Made by a program: the position numbers and the translations under genes | In this document: positions 34,053 through 44,135 of the stretch, piece after piece | Layout: the number at the start of each line of letters is the position of its first letter | Position numbering within the stretch: the stretch's first letter is position 1 | Assembly (NCBI RefSeq): GCF_019175365.1 | Contig: NZ_CP059572.1 | Span: forward strand, 1,054,001-1,118,000 | DNA: 64,000 nt | Reading direction: 5' to 3' | Source of the DNA: Actinomadura graeca | GTDB taxonomy: Bacteria > Actinomycetota > Actinomycetes > Streptosporangiales > Streptosporangiaceae | Notes under the pieces: model-generated | The model's database searches: none | Seen by the model: the letters and a program-made list of their open reading frames with translations, nothing else | What the model was told of the DNA's origin: nothing

Positions 34053-36394
34053 GACGGCTCCCCTCCGATGAGCCCGGCGGCGGCGAGCGCCCGGTCCACG
34101 CGTTCTTCCAGGGCGCGGCCCTCGGCGACGACCAGCGGCGCGGCATCGGTGCGCAGCAGGGCGCGCGCGGAGCCGCGCAGGCCGCGGCGGTCCAGCAGGC
34201 CCCGCGCGATCGTCTCGCGCTCGCGCGGCGGGAAGAACTCGAACGCCTGCCGCAGCGCGGGCAGCGCGATGAGGAAGTCCTCCTCGCCGAGGCCCGTGAC
34301 CAGCTCGTCCAGGACGTCCAGGACGGCGGTGCCGGTGTCGAGGACCTCCTGCCGGGCCAGCGCGAACAGCCCGGCGAGCCAGTCGCCGAGCACCCGCGGG
34401 CCCGCCGCGCCGCGCACCGCGCGGGCCGGGTCGCCGGTGTCGCCGGTGTCGCCGAGCGAGCGGGCCAGCCCGAACGCGGCGCCGCGCAGGTCGGGCGGCG
34501 CCTCGCGGTCGGCGGCGACCCGCCGGGCGACGCCGAGCGCCGCGTCCCGGTCCAGGCCGAGCCCGCCCGCGGCGCGCGGGGAGGAGGCGTGCAGCAGCGC
34601 GTCCCGGACGGCGCGGACGGCGCGCAGCCGCGGGAGGTCGGCGGGCGCCGGGCCGCCGCGGACGCCCTCCACCAGCCACAGCAGCCGGGCCGTGCACTCC
34701 TCGATCACCGCGCCGAACAGCGGGCTGCGGGCCGTGCCGAGGAGCCGGTCGTGCCGCCACAGCCCGAGGACGACCTCCAGCGCCCGCCCGAGCGCCGGCA
34801 CGTCGGACGAGCCCGCGATCCCCGCGGAGATCCGCCCGGCGATCCGGTCGGCCCGCTCCGCGCAGCCGCACAGCGCGGCGTCGAACAGCACCCCGGCGAG
34901 CCCGCCCATGTCGGTGCCCGCCGCGGCCATGCGCTCCTCCAGCACGGCGGCCGCCGCGTCCCGCAGCGTCGGCCCGTAGGCGCCCGCCTCGATCAGCGCG
35001 GGCAGCCGGGGCCCGGCCGGGTCCGGCGGGTCCAGCCGCCAGCGTTCCTCCAGCACCAGGTCGGCGCCGGCCTCCGGGCCGCCCCGGGGCGTTCGGCCCG
35101 TCCCCCACGCGGCCGGCCCGGACACGCGGGTGAAGCCGGGGACGTTCAGGACGCGCAACCGGTGCAGCGCCCGGCTGCGCTCCAGCCCCCGCGCGTCGGC
35201 GAGCCTCACGACGACGTCGCCGCCGCGGTCGAGGGCGAGCCGCTCCAGCTCGGCGGCGGCGTCGTGCACCAGCGGCGGCGCGGGGGTGTCCGGGTGCAGG
35301 CGGCCGACGCGGTCGCCGCCGAGCGCGGCGACCATCTCGGCGACCGCGGGGTGTGCGCCGTGCGCGGGGACGCCGCGGGCCGTCCACGGCAGCCGCCGGT
35401 CGAGGTCGTCGGCGACGAGCGCGGCGACCAGCCCGTCCAGCAGGTCGGTGCGGGCGGGCGAGCGGTGGCCGCGCAGCCGTGTCAGCCCCTCGGTGAGGGT
35501 CCGCGCCGCGATCAGGTCGGCGGTCGAGACGACCTGCCCGCGGCCCCGCAGCCGCGCCGCGACCGTCTCGGTGAGCGCCGCCGCCGCGGCGTCCGGCCCG
35601 CCCTCCCACAGCCGCTGGTAGTACTCCGGCGACGGCATCCCCGCCTGGTATCCGGTGAACGCGTCCAGCCGCCGGAACGAGTACGGGACGAGGAAGCTGC
35701 CGCCCGCCGACCCGCCGGGCGGCCGCGGCACCTCGGGCCGGTCCGTCCCGCCCCCGGCGCGGGCGGTGAGCGCTTCGAGGGCCGGTTTGTGGAACCCGCC
35801 GGTCACGACCACGACCGGGCGGTCCCCCGCCTCGGCCTGGGCGGCCCGCACCCACCGCGCCATGTACTCCTCGCGGGCCGTGTCGCCGGGCCCGGCGTCG
35901 GCCTCCCCGCGCACCAGGGCGAAGTACGCGTCGAGCCGCCGGGCGGTGTCCTCGCCGTCGATCTCGAACAGGTGGTCCCACAGGACGTCGGTGTTGTCGA
36001 CGGCGAACTCCCGGCAGAGCCGCTCACCGACCTCGGCGTAGCGGCGGTCCGCGTCGGCGTACCGGTTGCGGCGCCCGGCGAACGCCGGATGCCACGCGGG
36101 CAGGTCGATGAACCTCAGCTCCGCGCCGACGGCGCGGCCCTCCGCCAGCGCGACCCACTCCGGGGAGTAGGCGCAGAAGGGCGACCACGACGCGTGCACC
36201 CGCTCGTCGTCCCGGTAGTGGCTGAAGACCGCGACGGGCGGCTCGTGGCCGAGCAGCAGCTCCCCGAGCCTGTCGCCGAAGTCGGCCGGGCCCTCCACGA
36301 GCACGGACACGGGACGCAGCCGCCGGATCACGTCCCGGACGAGCCGCGCGCACGCGGGGCTGTGGTGCCGGACCCCGACGAAGGTGACCGCCAT
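34049..36394 (-). CDS. DUF5682 family protein (YehM-like)
   Basis: 781 residues. The N-terminal about 220 residues open with FVGVRHHSPACARLVRDVI and contain VLVEGPADF and VVVVTGGFHKPAL, characteristic of DUF5682. This part resembles TraB/ChaN-like alpha-beta proteins with conserved His and Glu residues, which would suggest a hydrolase-like fold (inference). The remainder is helical. The ATG shares one base with the stop of the MoxR gene, and the stop overlaps the VWA start. DUF5682, MoxR, VWA and SWIM genes travel together in many bacteria; the biochemical role is not established. Confidence 0.86.
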   Translation of the reverse strand: MAVTFVGVRHHSPACARLVRDVIRRLRPVSVLVEGPADFGDRLGELLLGHEPPVAVFSHYRDDERVHASWSPFCAYSPEWVALAEGRAVGAELRFIDLPAWHPAFAGRRNRYADADRRYAEVGERLCREFAVDNTDVLWDHLFEIDGEDTARRLDAYFALVRGEADAGPGDTAREEYMARWVRAAQAEAGDRPVVVVTGGFHKPALEALTARAGGGTDRPEVPRPPGGSAGGSFLVPYSFRRLDAFTGYQAGMPSPEYYQRLWEGGPDAAAAALTETVAARLRGRGQVVSTADLIAARTLTEGLTRLRGHRSPARTDLLDGLVAALVADDLDRRLPWTARGVPAHGAHPAVAEMVAALGGDRVGRLHPDTPAPPLVHDAAAELERLALDRGGDVVVRLADARGLERSRALHRLRVLNVPGFTRVSGPAAWGTGRTPRGGPEAGADLVLEERWRLDPPDPAGPRLPALIEAGAYGPTLRDAAAAVLEERMAAAGTDMGGLAGVLFDAALCGCAERADRIAGRISAGIAGSSDVPALGRALEVVLGLWRHDRLLGTARSPLFGAVIEECTARLLWLVEGVRGGPAPADLPRLRAVRAVRDALLHASSPRAAGGLGLDRDAALGVARRVAADREAPPDLRGAAFGLARSLGDTGDTGDPARAVRGAAGPRVLGDWLAGLFALARQEVLDTGTAVLDVLDELVTGLGEEDFLIALPALRQAFEFFPPRERETIARGLLDRRGLRGSARALLRTDAAPLVVAEGRALEERVDRALAAAGLIGGEPS

Positions 36395-37503
36395 CAGCCC
36401 GGGAGCAGGTTCCGGGCGGCGTGCAGGGCCTTCCACTGCCGGCCCTCGTGCCTCGGCGCCTGCTGCTCCAGGTAGCGGCGCAGCCGGGCCAGGTCGTCGG
36501 GGCTGTCCTTGGCGGCCGTCCCCGCGAGGCACTCGACGATGTCGGCGGCGCCGCCCGCCTCTCCGCGCAGGAACCAGCCGCGAACCCCCACCGCGTGCGC
36601 GACCGACACGGCCTCCGCCGTGCTCATCACCGCCGACAGCCGGTCCATCGACCGGCCCTCCTCGGTCGTGGCGGACCGCAGCTCCCGGAACGTGGTGACC
36701 AGCACCTCCAGGACGTCCCTGCGCGGCGCGACACCGACCCCGCTGCGTTCCAGGAGCCGCGCCGCCTCCGCCTCGACCAGCTCCAGCTCGGTGGCGAAGT
36801 CGGCGATCGGGAACACCGTCTCGAAGTTGAACCGCCGCTTGAGCGCGGCGCTCATCTCGTTGACGCCGCGGTCGCGGGTGTTCGCGGTCGCGATGACGTT
36901 GAACCCGTCGCGGGCGAAGACCATCGCGTCCCGGCCGGACAGCTCGGGGATCGCGAGGACCCGGTCCGACAGCGGCGACAGCAGCGAGTCCTGCACCTCC
37001 AGCGGGCAGCGGGTGATCTCCTCGAACCGGACGACCTTGCCCCCGGCCATCCCGTCCAGCAGCGGCGCCGGGACCAGCGAGCGGGTGGAGGGCCCCTCCG
37101 CCACCAGCAGCGCGTAGTTCCACGAGTAGGTGATCTGGTCCTCGGTGGTGGCCGCGCCGCCCTGGACGGTCAGCGTGGACGTCCCGCTCACCGCCGCCGC
37201 GATCAGCTCCGACAGCAGCGACTTCGCCGTCCCCGGCTCCCCGACGAGCATCAGGCCCCGGCTCGTCGCCAGCGTCACCAGCGCCCGGTCGATCAGCGAG
37301 GTGTCGCCGACGAACTTGCGGGTGATCCCGGCCGCGGCCTCCCCGACGATGAACCGCCGCGCCGCCGTGAGGCCGAGCGCCCAGCCGGGGGGCCGCGGGC
37401 CCTTGTCGTCCTCGCGCAGCCGCTCCAGCTCGCCGGCGAACCGGACCTCGGCGGGCGGCCGCTGGTAGCCGTCGGTGCCGTCTCCGGTGGTGTCTCCGGT
37501 CAT
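36394..37503 (-). CDS. MoxR-family AAA+ ATPase (YehL-like)
   Basis: 369 residues. The AAA+ core has Walker A GEPGTAKS at residues 88-95, a Walker B strand VVRFEEITRCP (FEE rather than the common LDE), sensor 1 FNVIATANTRDRG and the Arg-finger region MSAALKRRFNFE. MoxR proteins are chaperone-like ATPases that activate or remodel targets together with VWA proteins, which fits the operon. The ATG overlaps the stop of the first DUF4132 gene (ATGA). The N-terminal 45 residues are hydrophilic and Asp/Gly/Pro-rich. Confidence 0.92.
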   Translation of the reverse strand: MTGDTTGDGTDGYQRPPAEVRFAGELERLREDDKGPRPPGWALGLTAARRFIVGEAAAGITRKFVGDTSLIDRALVTLATSRGLMLVGEPGTAKSLLSELIAAAVSGTSTLTVQGGAATTEDQITYSWNYALLVAEGPSTRSLVPAPLLDGMAGGKVVRFEEITRCPLEVQDSLLSPLSDRVLAIPELSGRDAMVFARDGFNVIATANTRDRGVNEMSAALKRRFNFETVFPIADFATELELVEAEAARLLERSGVGVAPRRDVLEVLVTTFRELRSATTEEGRSMDRLSAVMSTAEAVSVAHAVGVRGWFLRGEAGGAADIVECLAGTAAKDSPDDLARLRRYLEQQAPRHEGRQWKALHAARNLLPG

Positions 37504-40500
37504 GTCCTGTTCCGGGGGCCGGCGGTGAGTGCGGTCAGCTCGGCGAGGACCTCGGACGCGGTGACCGGGTCCAGGTCGCCGAGGCGGAGGGGGGATCCCC
37601 GGCCGCCGCGGTGGCGGTACTCGCCGGGCTCCGGGGCGAGCCAGACGTGTTCGAGGGTCTGGTGGTCGCCGTTCGCGCCGAGCTCACCGGCGGACAGGCC
37701 GGGGTGCAGCCCGATCACGACGTGGCGGCCGCCGGGGACGGGCCGCGAGATCCAGGTCTCGTTGCCGCCGCCCTGCGGGGCGCCCCGCTCCCAGCCGAGC
37801 CGGACGAGCCCGGCCACGGCGCCGAACGGGACGGCGGCGCCTTCGAACCGTTCGAGCCGCTCACCGTCGCGCTCCTTGTCGGTGAGGGCGTGGACGGGCC
37901 GTCCGAGCTGCGGGAACGGCTGGAGGATCCCGTAGTCGGCGAACAGCTCCGACCACGCGGCGACGTCCAGGTGCACGGGGTGGGCGATGCGGACGCGCGC
38001 CGTGTCCGGAAGCGTGTACGCGTCGTCCTCGATGTCGGCGAACGTGCGGTCCTCCGCGACGCGGAACGCGGGCCCCGCGGCCCCGTCGGAGTCTCCGCCC
38101 GAGACCGTCCAGACGAGACGTCGCGCCAGGTGCCGGACCAGCGGATGGCCCACGATGAACTCGCGGAACTCGGCGGCCGTCCACTCCCGCTGGGTCACCA
38201 TCGCGCGCTCCAGGCGCAGCAGCTGGCTCGACGCGACCGTTCGCACGTCCTTCTTCAGCGCGGCGAACGCCTTGTGGGCGGCCGGGGCGAGGTCGAGGTC
38301 GTCCTTGGCGCCGGGCTTGGGCAGCGACTTGCGCGGCGTGCCGTCCTCATCGGCGACGGTCGGCTTGAGCTGCTCATCGAACCCGACCCGGAACCGCCGC
38401 GGGCCGTAGTCGAGCGTCATCGAACCATCGGCGTCCAGCCCGAAATCGGGGACGAGACGGTCGGCGAGCTGCTCGGTGCTGAGGCCGAGGCGGTCGGCGA
38501 CCTCGCGGATCCTCGCCTGCGCCTCGGCCTGGAGCCCCTTGAACTTGATCTTCTGGGCGATGCCGTGCAGGTGCATCAGCGCCACGTCCGAGCCGATCTC
38601 GGCCAGCACACCCAGACCGTTCACCGCGTTCTTGTGACCGCCCTCACCGGGCCACGCACGGATGACCGGCGTCAGAAGCCGCACCGTCGCGTCATCGCCA
38701 CTGCGGCCGAGCTGCGTGAGCGCCCACCCGTCCTTGGACGGTCCTCCGATCTCGCGCCATTTCTGGAACAACGCCCACCCGAACCCGGCCACGGATTCCG
38801 GGTCGCACACCCGTCGGACCTCCTCCATCCCGTACGGGACGGGCATCGCCAGCAGCTCCAGCAGGCGGCGCACGGCCTCGCCCGGCAGCGCCTTCCCGCG
38901 GCCGCGCAAGAGCACCTGCGGGAGGACCGCCGGGTCCGCCCACGCGCCGATCTTCGGCGGCCGGACCAGGCCCGTCTCCGCGGGGTGCGCCGCGAGCAGT
39001 TCCCCGATCGCGTCCGCGGCCTCGGCGCCGTGGGCGTTCCGCGCGGCCTCCACGTTTCCGGCGTGGCCGTGCGCGCCGCCCAGGTGGCGCAGGGCGGATT
39101 CGGCGGCCCGGCGTTGCCCGGCCGCCGTTCCGAGCGCCGCCGGGACGAGGTAGGGCACCGCGTCCAGGCCGTGCCGGCCGAGCCACCGGCGGGCGAGCCC
39201 GGCGGTCTTGGTGCGGCGCGCCAGCCAGTCCGCCATCGCCAGCGCGGCGTCCGCGTGCAGGACCGGCATCAGCAGCTCACCGTACGACGGTGCCGCGTCG
39301 ACGGCCCGCAGCGTGACGGGGAACGCGTCGAGCCCGTACCGGGCGATGAGGACCCGCATCCACTGGCCGGTGTCCCACCACAGGCGCCCCGGCCATCCGG
39401 GGAGCAGCGGGCGGACGACCGTCTCCGGCCCGTGGACCATGAGCGCCACCGTCCCCTGCGGAGGGCCGCCGCCGCTGCGGTACCTCTCGGCGAGCGCCTC
39501 CCAGTCGGGGTCCCGGGGCGCGTCGACCGACCCGGTGCCGGTGGCGGCCCACTCGTCGCGCTCGCCCTCGGCCCAGGCCATCCGCCCGGCGGGCGGTTCC
39601 AGGCCCGCCACGGCCGGACGCCGGGGACGCCGCCACGGGGGGTCGGCGAGGAGCGCGGGCAACGCGGCCTCCTCCGCCTCCGGGACCCCGGCGGACGACG
39701 CCGCGATCGGCCCGGCCACGGCGCGCACCTCCGGCGGCAGCGCGGGGAGCGCCGCCGTGACCGCCTCGCGGTGGGCCCGCACGTGCTCCTCCAGCAGCAA
39801 CGTCGCCTCGGGGGTGCCGGCGGCGGCGAGCAGCCGCACCGCCCGCAGGGGGAAACGCTCCATCGCGGCGATCAGCGCGGGCCGGGCGTGCTTGTGCCCG
39901 AGCCGGTCGAGGATCGCCTGGAACGCCTCGTCCGAGGGGAGGACGGCGACGGTCTCGAAGACGAGTCTGCTCTGCTCGTCCGGGCGGCGCCGGTCGGCGT
40001 GCTGGAGGAGGAAGGGCAGGACGGCGGTCCCCATCCCGTCCGCCATCGTGACGAACACCCCGCGCGACGCGTCCCGCCAGCCCAGCCCCGGTGACGGGCT
40101 CGGGAGCCGGGAGGGGTCCCCCAGCGTGCAGTACATCTGCCATCGGCGGTCGCGGCCCGGGTCGCCGGGCGCCTCCAGGCATTCGTCCAGCCAGTCGAGG
40201 CGCGCGGGGACGAGGTAGGAGACGAGCCAGCGCGCCTGCGGGGTGGTCCGGTGCGCGGCCAGCCGCTCGACCGCGTCCTCGTGATCCCGGTCGGTGGCGG
40301 CGGCCAGGAGACCCCGCATGCGCCGCATGGCCTCCGGGTCGGCCCCGTAAACGCCCCAGGCGGGCCGGTCGGCGATGCGGTCCAGTTCCACGAGCGCGCA
40401 CGCGGCGAACGCGGGCCCGTGCTCGACGGTCCAGGCGTCCACGAACGCGCGGTGCGCGGCGGGCGCCTTCGACCGCGTGCCCGCCGAGGCGGCGTCCGCC

Positions 40501-40769
40501 ACGGCGGCGGCGCCCACCGGGTCGGGGGTCCCGTCCAGGTGACGGCGGGCGGCCTCGGCCAGACGCGGCTCCCCGGCCTCGCCGTCCAGGAGCCTCGCGA
40601 CCCTCGTGCCCGCCGCGTCGACAAGGGCGCGGGCCGCTTCCGGCGCCGTCCTCGCCGGCCTGATCTCCGGTCCGGGGGTCCCGCCGCGCCGCGGATGCAG
40701 GAACCGCCGCCACGACTCCGGGATCGTCAGGGCGTCCTCGCCGGCCTGGGGTGAAAGGCGGTCGTCCAT
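37500..40769 (-). CDS. DUF4132 protein, copy A (YehI/MolR-like)
   Basis: 1089 residues, large and HEAT-like helical in its first two thirds, ending in a DUF4132 module (SKDGWALTQLGRSGDD; LDADGSMTLDYGPRRFRVGFDEQLKP; TASEVLAELTALT). The WGR domain often linked to DUF4132 is not visible. It is the second gene of the operon: five bases separate its ATG from the stop of paralogue B, and its stop overlaps the MoxR start. About 37,880-38,900 is nearly identical in DNA to the matching part of copy B, while the first 600 residues share only scattered identity. Function unknown; E. coli also carries DUF4132 genes at its equivalent locus. Confidence 0.85.
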   Translation of the reverse strand: MDDRLSPQAGEDALTIPESWRRFLHPRRGGTPGPEIRPARTAPEAARALVDAAGTRVARLLDGEAGEPRLAEAARRHLDGTPDPVGAAAVADAASAGTRSKAPAAHRAFVDAWTVEHGPAFAACALVELDRIADRPAWGVYGADPEAMRRMRGLLAAATDRDHEDAVERLAAHRTTPQARWLVSYLVPARLDWLDECLEAPGDPGRDRRWQMYCTLGDPSRLPSPSPGLGWRDASRGVFVTMADGMGTAVLPFLLQHADRRRPDEQSRLVFETVAVLPSDEAFQAILDRLGHKHARPALIAAMERFPLRAVRLLAAAGTPEATLLLEEHVRAHREAVTAALPALPPEVRAVAGPIAASSAGVPEAEEAALPALLADPPWRRPRRPAVAGLEPPAGRMAWAEGERDEWAATGTGSVDAPRDPDWEALAERYRSGGGPPQGTVALMVHGPETVVRPLLPGWPGRLWWDTGQWMRVLIARYGLDAFPVTLRAVDAAPSYGELLMPVLHADAALAMADWLARRTKTAGLARRWLGRHGLDAVPYLVPAALGTAAGQRRAAESALRHLGGAHGHAGNVEAARNAHGAEAADAIGELLAAHPAETGLVRPPKIGAWADPAVLPQVLLRGRGKALPGEAVRRLLELLAMPVPYGMEEVRRVCDPESVAGFGWALFQKWREIGGPSKDGWALTQLGRSGDDATVRLLTPVIRAWPGEGGHKNAVNGLGVLAEIGSDVALMHLHGIAQKIKFKGLQAEAQARIREVADRLGLSTEQLADRLVPDFGLDADGSMTLDYGPRRFRVGFDEQLKPTVADEDGTPRKSLPKPGAKDDLDLAPAAHKAFAALKKDVRTVASSQLLRLERAMVTQREWTAAEFREFIVGHPLVRHLARRLVWTVSGGDSDGAAGPAFRVAEDRTFADIEDDAYTLPDTARVRIAHPVHLDVAAWSELFADYGILQPFPQLGRPVHALTDKERDGERLERFEGAAVPFGAVAGLVRLGWERGAPQGGGNETWISRPVPGGRHVVIGLHPGLSAGELGANGDHQTLEHVWLAPEPGEYRHRGGRGSPLRLGDLDPVTASEVLAELTALTAGPRNRT

Positions 40770-40774
40770 GCCGG

Positions 40775-43700
40775 TCAGACCGCCGCGTCGGACAGCGTGG
40801 TCAGGTCGGCGAGGACCTCGGACGCGGTGACCGGGTCCAGCTCCCCGAACCGCAGCGGCGTGCCCTTGGACGGCCAGAAGTCGGTGGGCCGGGTGCCGAT
40901 CCACACGTACTCCAGGATCTGGTGGTCGCCGGTCGCGTCGACCGCGCCGACCGAGATCCCCGGGTCCAGGTCGATCACGACGTACCGGCCGGGGCCCACC
41001 CGCCGCGAGATCCACCGCTCGCCGCCCGCGTCCTGGGGGACGCCGCGCTCCCAGCCGCGCCGGACGAGCCCGAGGACCTTGCCGAAGGGGACCTTGAGGT
41101 TCTCGAAGCGTTCCAGCCGCCCGCTTCCGCGTTCCTGGTCGGTGAGGGCGTGGACGGGCCGTCCGAGCTGCGGGAACGGCTGGAGGATCCCGTAGTCGGC
41201 GAACACCTCCGCCCAGGCCGCCACGTCCAGGTGCAGCGGGTGCGCGACGCGGACGCACGCCGTGTCCGGGAGCGTGTACGCGTCGTCCTCGGTGTCGGCG
41301 AACGTGCCGTCTTCGGCGATGCGGAACGCGGTCGTCGCGGCGCCGTCCCGCGCGGCCCAGACGAGACGGCGCGCCAGGTGCCGCACCAGAGGGTGCCCGG
41401 CGATGAACTCGCGGAACTCAGAGGCCGTCCACTCCCGTTGCGTCACCATCGCGCGCTCCAGGCGCAGCAGCTGGCTCGACGCGACCGTGCGGACGTCCTT
41501 CTTCAGCGCGGTGAACGCCTTGTGGGCGGCCGGAGCGAGGCCGGGGTCGTCTTTGGCGCCGGGCTTGGGCAGCGACTTGCGGGGCGTGCCGTCCTCATCG
41601 GCGACGGTCGGTTTGAGCTGCTCATCGAACCCGACGCGGAACCGCCGCGGGCCGTAGTCGAGCGTCATCGAACCATCGGCGTCCAGCCCGAGATCGGGGA
41701 CGAGACGGTCCGCCAGTTGCTCGGTGCTCAGCCCGAGGCGGTCGGCGACCTCCCTGACCCTCGTCTGCGCCTCGGCCTGGAGCCCCTTGAACTTCACCTT
41801 CTGGGCGATGCCGTGCAGATGCATCAGCGCCACGTCCGAACCGATCTCGGCCAGCACACCCAGCCCGTTCACCGCGTTCTTGTGACCGCCCTCACCGGGC
41901 CACGCACGGATGACCGGCGTCAAAAGCCGCACCGTCGCGTCATCGCCGCTGCGGCCAAGCTGCGTCAGCGCCCACCCGTCCTTCGACGGCGCCCCGGCCT
42001 CGCGCCACTTCTGGAACAGAGCCCACCCGAACTCCGCGATCGTCTCCGGCTCGCACACCCGGCGGACCTCCTCCATCCCGTGCGGGACGGGCATCGCCAG
42101 CAGCTCCAGGAGCCGGCGCGCCGCCTCACGCGGCAGGGCCCGCTCCCCGTCGCGCAGGAGCACCTGCGGGAGGACCGCCGGGTCCGCCCACGCGCCGATC
42201 GCCGGCGGCTGGACCAGGCCGGTGCCCGCCGGGCTCGCGGTCAGCAGCACGCGGATCGCGTCCGCGGCCTCGTCCCCGTGGACGCCGCGGGCGGCCTCCA
42301 CGATCCCGTCCAGGCCGTGCGCGCCGCCCAGGTGGCGGAGGGCGTGCTCGGCCGGCCGCCACCGCTTGGCCGTCGTGGCGAGCGCCGCGGGGACGAGCAG
42401 CGGGACAGCGTCGAGACCGTGCCGATCGAGCCACCGGCGCCCGGCGGCGGCGCCCTTCCCCCGGCGGGAGAACCAGTCCGCGGCGAGCAGCGCCACCCGC
42501 TCGTCCAGGTACGGCAGCAGCGGATCGCCGCAGGTCGCGGGGTACGCCTCGGCCATCCGCACGGCGACGGGCAGCGCGTCCAGTTCGTACCGGGCGACGA
42601 GGGGCCGCGTCCACCGGTGCGCGTCGCGGCGGGGGAAGCCGGTGAAGCCGGGCAGGAGGGGCCGGATCAGCTCGTCCGGGCCGTGCACCATCAGCTGCAC
42701 CGACCCGGTCTTGGGAGCGCCGGACGTGTGGCCCTCGACGAGCATCGCCCAGTCGCTGCCCTCCGGCGGAGCCACGCCCGAATCGGCGTCGGCCCATTCC
42801 CGTTGCTCGCCGTCCAGCCACGCCAGGCGCGGCGGCGGCGCCTGGAGGCCGTCGACGGCGGGGCGGTGCGGCCGCTCCCACGTCGGGTCCGTCAGGGCGG
42901 CGGGCAGGGCGTCGTCAGGCGCGTCCGGCACCCGGACGGACGACGCCGCGATCCGCTCGACCACGGCGCGGACGTCGCGGGGCAGCCCCGGCAGCGCCGC
43001 CGCGACCACCTCGGGGTGCAGCAGGACGTGCTCGCCGAGCAGGTCCTCGGCGCCCGCGCGGGCCAGCAGCCGCAGCGCCCGCACCGGGAACCGCTTCATC
43101 GCCTCGCCGAGGGCGGGCCGCACGTGCTTGCGGTCCACACGGTCCAGCAGCGCCAGCAACGCCTCGTCCGTCGGCAGCACCGCGATCGTCTCGTAGAGGC
43201 GCCTGCGGTCCGCCGACTCCAGGTGGCCGCTCGCCGCGCTGTCGAGCAGGAACGGCAGGACGCCGGGGCCCACGCCGTCCACCATCGTGACGAGCAGGGC
43301 GCGGGTCGCGTCCTTCCAGGACAGGCCCCGCGCCGGGACCGGCGTCGTGAGCTGGCCGGGCGTGCCGACCGTGGAGTAGATCAGCCAGCGCAGGCCGCCG
43401 CCGCCCGCGATCGGGGCGGGCGCGGCGCAGCACTCGTCCACCCAGTCCTCGCGGGTCGGGGCGAGGTAGGACACGAGCCAGGACATCGACCAGGTGAGGC
43501 GGTGGGCGGCGAGCCGCTCCACCGCCTCGGCGTACGCGTGCTCCTCCGCGACCGCGAGCAGGCCCCGGACCCGCCGCAGCGTCTCCTCGCCGACCCCGGC
43601 GCCGTCGTCGCGCTCGCGGTGCCCGGCCCCCACCCAGGTCCCGGCCCAGTCGCCGCCGCCGCGGCGGGTCGCCCGCGTGCGGCTCAGCTCCACCACCGCG

Positions 43701-44071
43701 CACGCGGCGAACCCCACGCCGTGCTCGGCGGTCCAGGCGTCGGCGAACGTCCGGTGCACCGACGTGCTCGCCCGCGGGGTGCCGAGCGAGGTGACGGCCG
43801 CGACCACGGCGGCGCCGGCGGGGTCGTCCGCCCCGTCCAGGTACCGGCGCGCGGCCTTGGTCAGCGCCGGGTCACCGGTCTCCCCCTTCAGCAGCGACGC
43901 GACCGCTCCGCCGGTGGCGTCGATCAGCTTGCGCGCCGCCCCGGGCGCCGACGCCGCCACCGTGGCGACCGGGCCCCGCGCCCCGCCGCGCCGGGTGTGC
44001 AGCGACGTGCGCCACGCCTCCGGGATCGCCAGGACGTCCTCGTCGGGGAGAAGGGGGGGATGATCTTCCAT
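40775..44071 (-). CDS. DUF4132 protein, copy B (YehI/MolR-like)
   Basis: 1098 residues, tandem paralogue of the next gene and first of the six-gene operon. ATG at 44071 has GAGG six bases upstream. The same architecture is seen: helical repeats with recurring ARYELDALPV/RHGLDAVPLLVPAAL units in the first two thirds, then the DUF4132 core. An insert near residue 155 (TRRGGGDWAGTWVGAGHRERD) is absent from copy A. The block from about 41,140 to 42,150 is almost identical to copy A at nucleotide level. A 64-base gap separates it from the flavoprotein gene on the same strand, with no clear terminator, so read-through is possible. Confidence 0.85.
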   Translation of the reverse strand: MEDHPPLLPDEDVLAIPEAWRTSLHTRRGGARGPVATVAASAPGAARKLIDATGGAVASLLKGETGDPALTKAARRYLDGADDPAGAAVVAAVTSLGTPRASTSVHRTFADAWTAEHGVGFAACAVVELSRTRATRRGGGDWAGTWVGAGHRERDDGAGVGEETLRRVRGLLAVAEEHAYAEAVERLAAHRLTWSMSWLVSYLAPTREDWVDECCAAPAPIAGGGGLRWLIYSTVGTPGQLTTPVPARGLSWKDATRALLVTMVDGVGPGVLPFLLDSAASGHLESADRRRLYETIAVLPTDEALLALLDRVDRKHVRPALGEAMKRFPVRALRLLARAGAEDLLGEHVLLHPEVVAAALPGLPRDVRAVVERIAASSVRVPDAPDDALPAALTDPTWERPHRPAVDGLQAPPPRLAWLDGEQREWADADSGVAPPEGSDWAMLVEGHTSGAPKTGSVQLMVHGPDELIRPLLPGFTGFPRRDAHRWTRPLVARYELDALPVAVRMAEAYPATCGDPLLPYLDERVALLAADWFSRRGKGAAAGRRWLDRHGLDAVPLLVPAALATTAKRWRPAEHALRHLGGAHGLDGIVEAARGVHGDEAADAIRVLLTASPAGTGLVQPPAIGAWADPAVLPQVLLRDGERALPREAARRLLELLAMPVPHGMEEVRRVCEPETIAEFGWALFQKWREAGAPSKDGWALTQLGRSGDDATVRLLTPVIRAWPGEGGHKNAVNGLGVLAEIGSDVALMHLHGIAQKVKFKGLQAEAQTRVREVADRLGLSTEQLADRLVPDLGLDADGSMTLDYGPRRFRVGFDEQLKPTVADEDGTPRKSLPKPGAKDDPGLAPAAHKAFTALKKDVRTVASSQLLRLERAMVTQREWTASEFREFIAGHPLVRHLARRLVWAARDGAATTAFRIAEDGTFADTEDDAYTLPDTACVRVAHPLHLDVAAWAEVFADYGILQPFPQLGRPVHALTDQERGSGRLERFENLKVPFGKVLGLVRRGWERGVPQDAGGERWISRRVGPGRYVVIDLDPGISVGAVDATGDHQILEYVWIGTRPTDFWPSKGTPLRFGELDPVTASEVLADLTTLSDAAV

Positions 44072-44135
44072 GCCGCCTCACCGTAGCGGAGCAGTCTGAC
44101 GGTTCAGGCACTTTGCGTGATGTGGCGCCCCCCGC

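Noticed and set aside
34049..36394. DUF5682 protein as a proven TraB/ChaN-like hydrolase
   Set aside because: Only loose similarity of His/Glu placement is visible; catalytic residues cannot be assigned from sequence alone.
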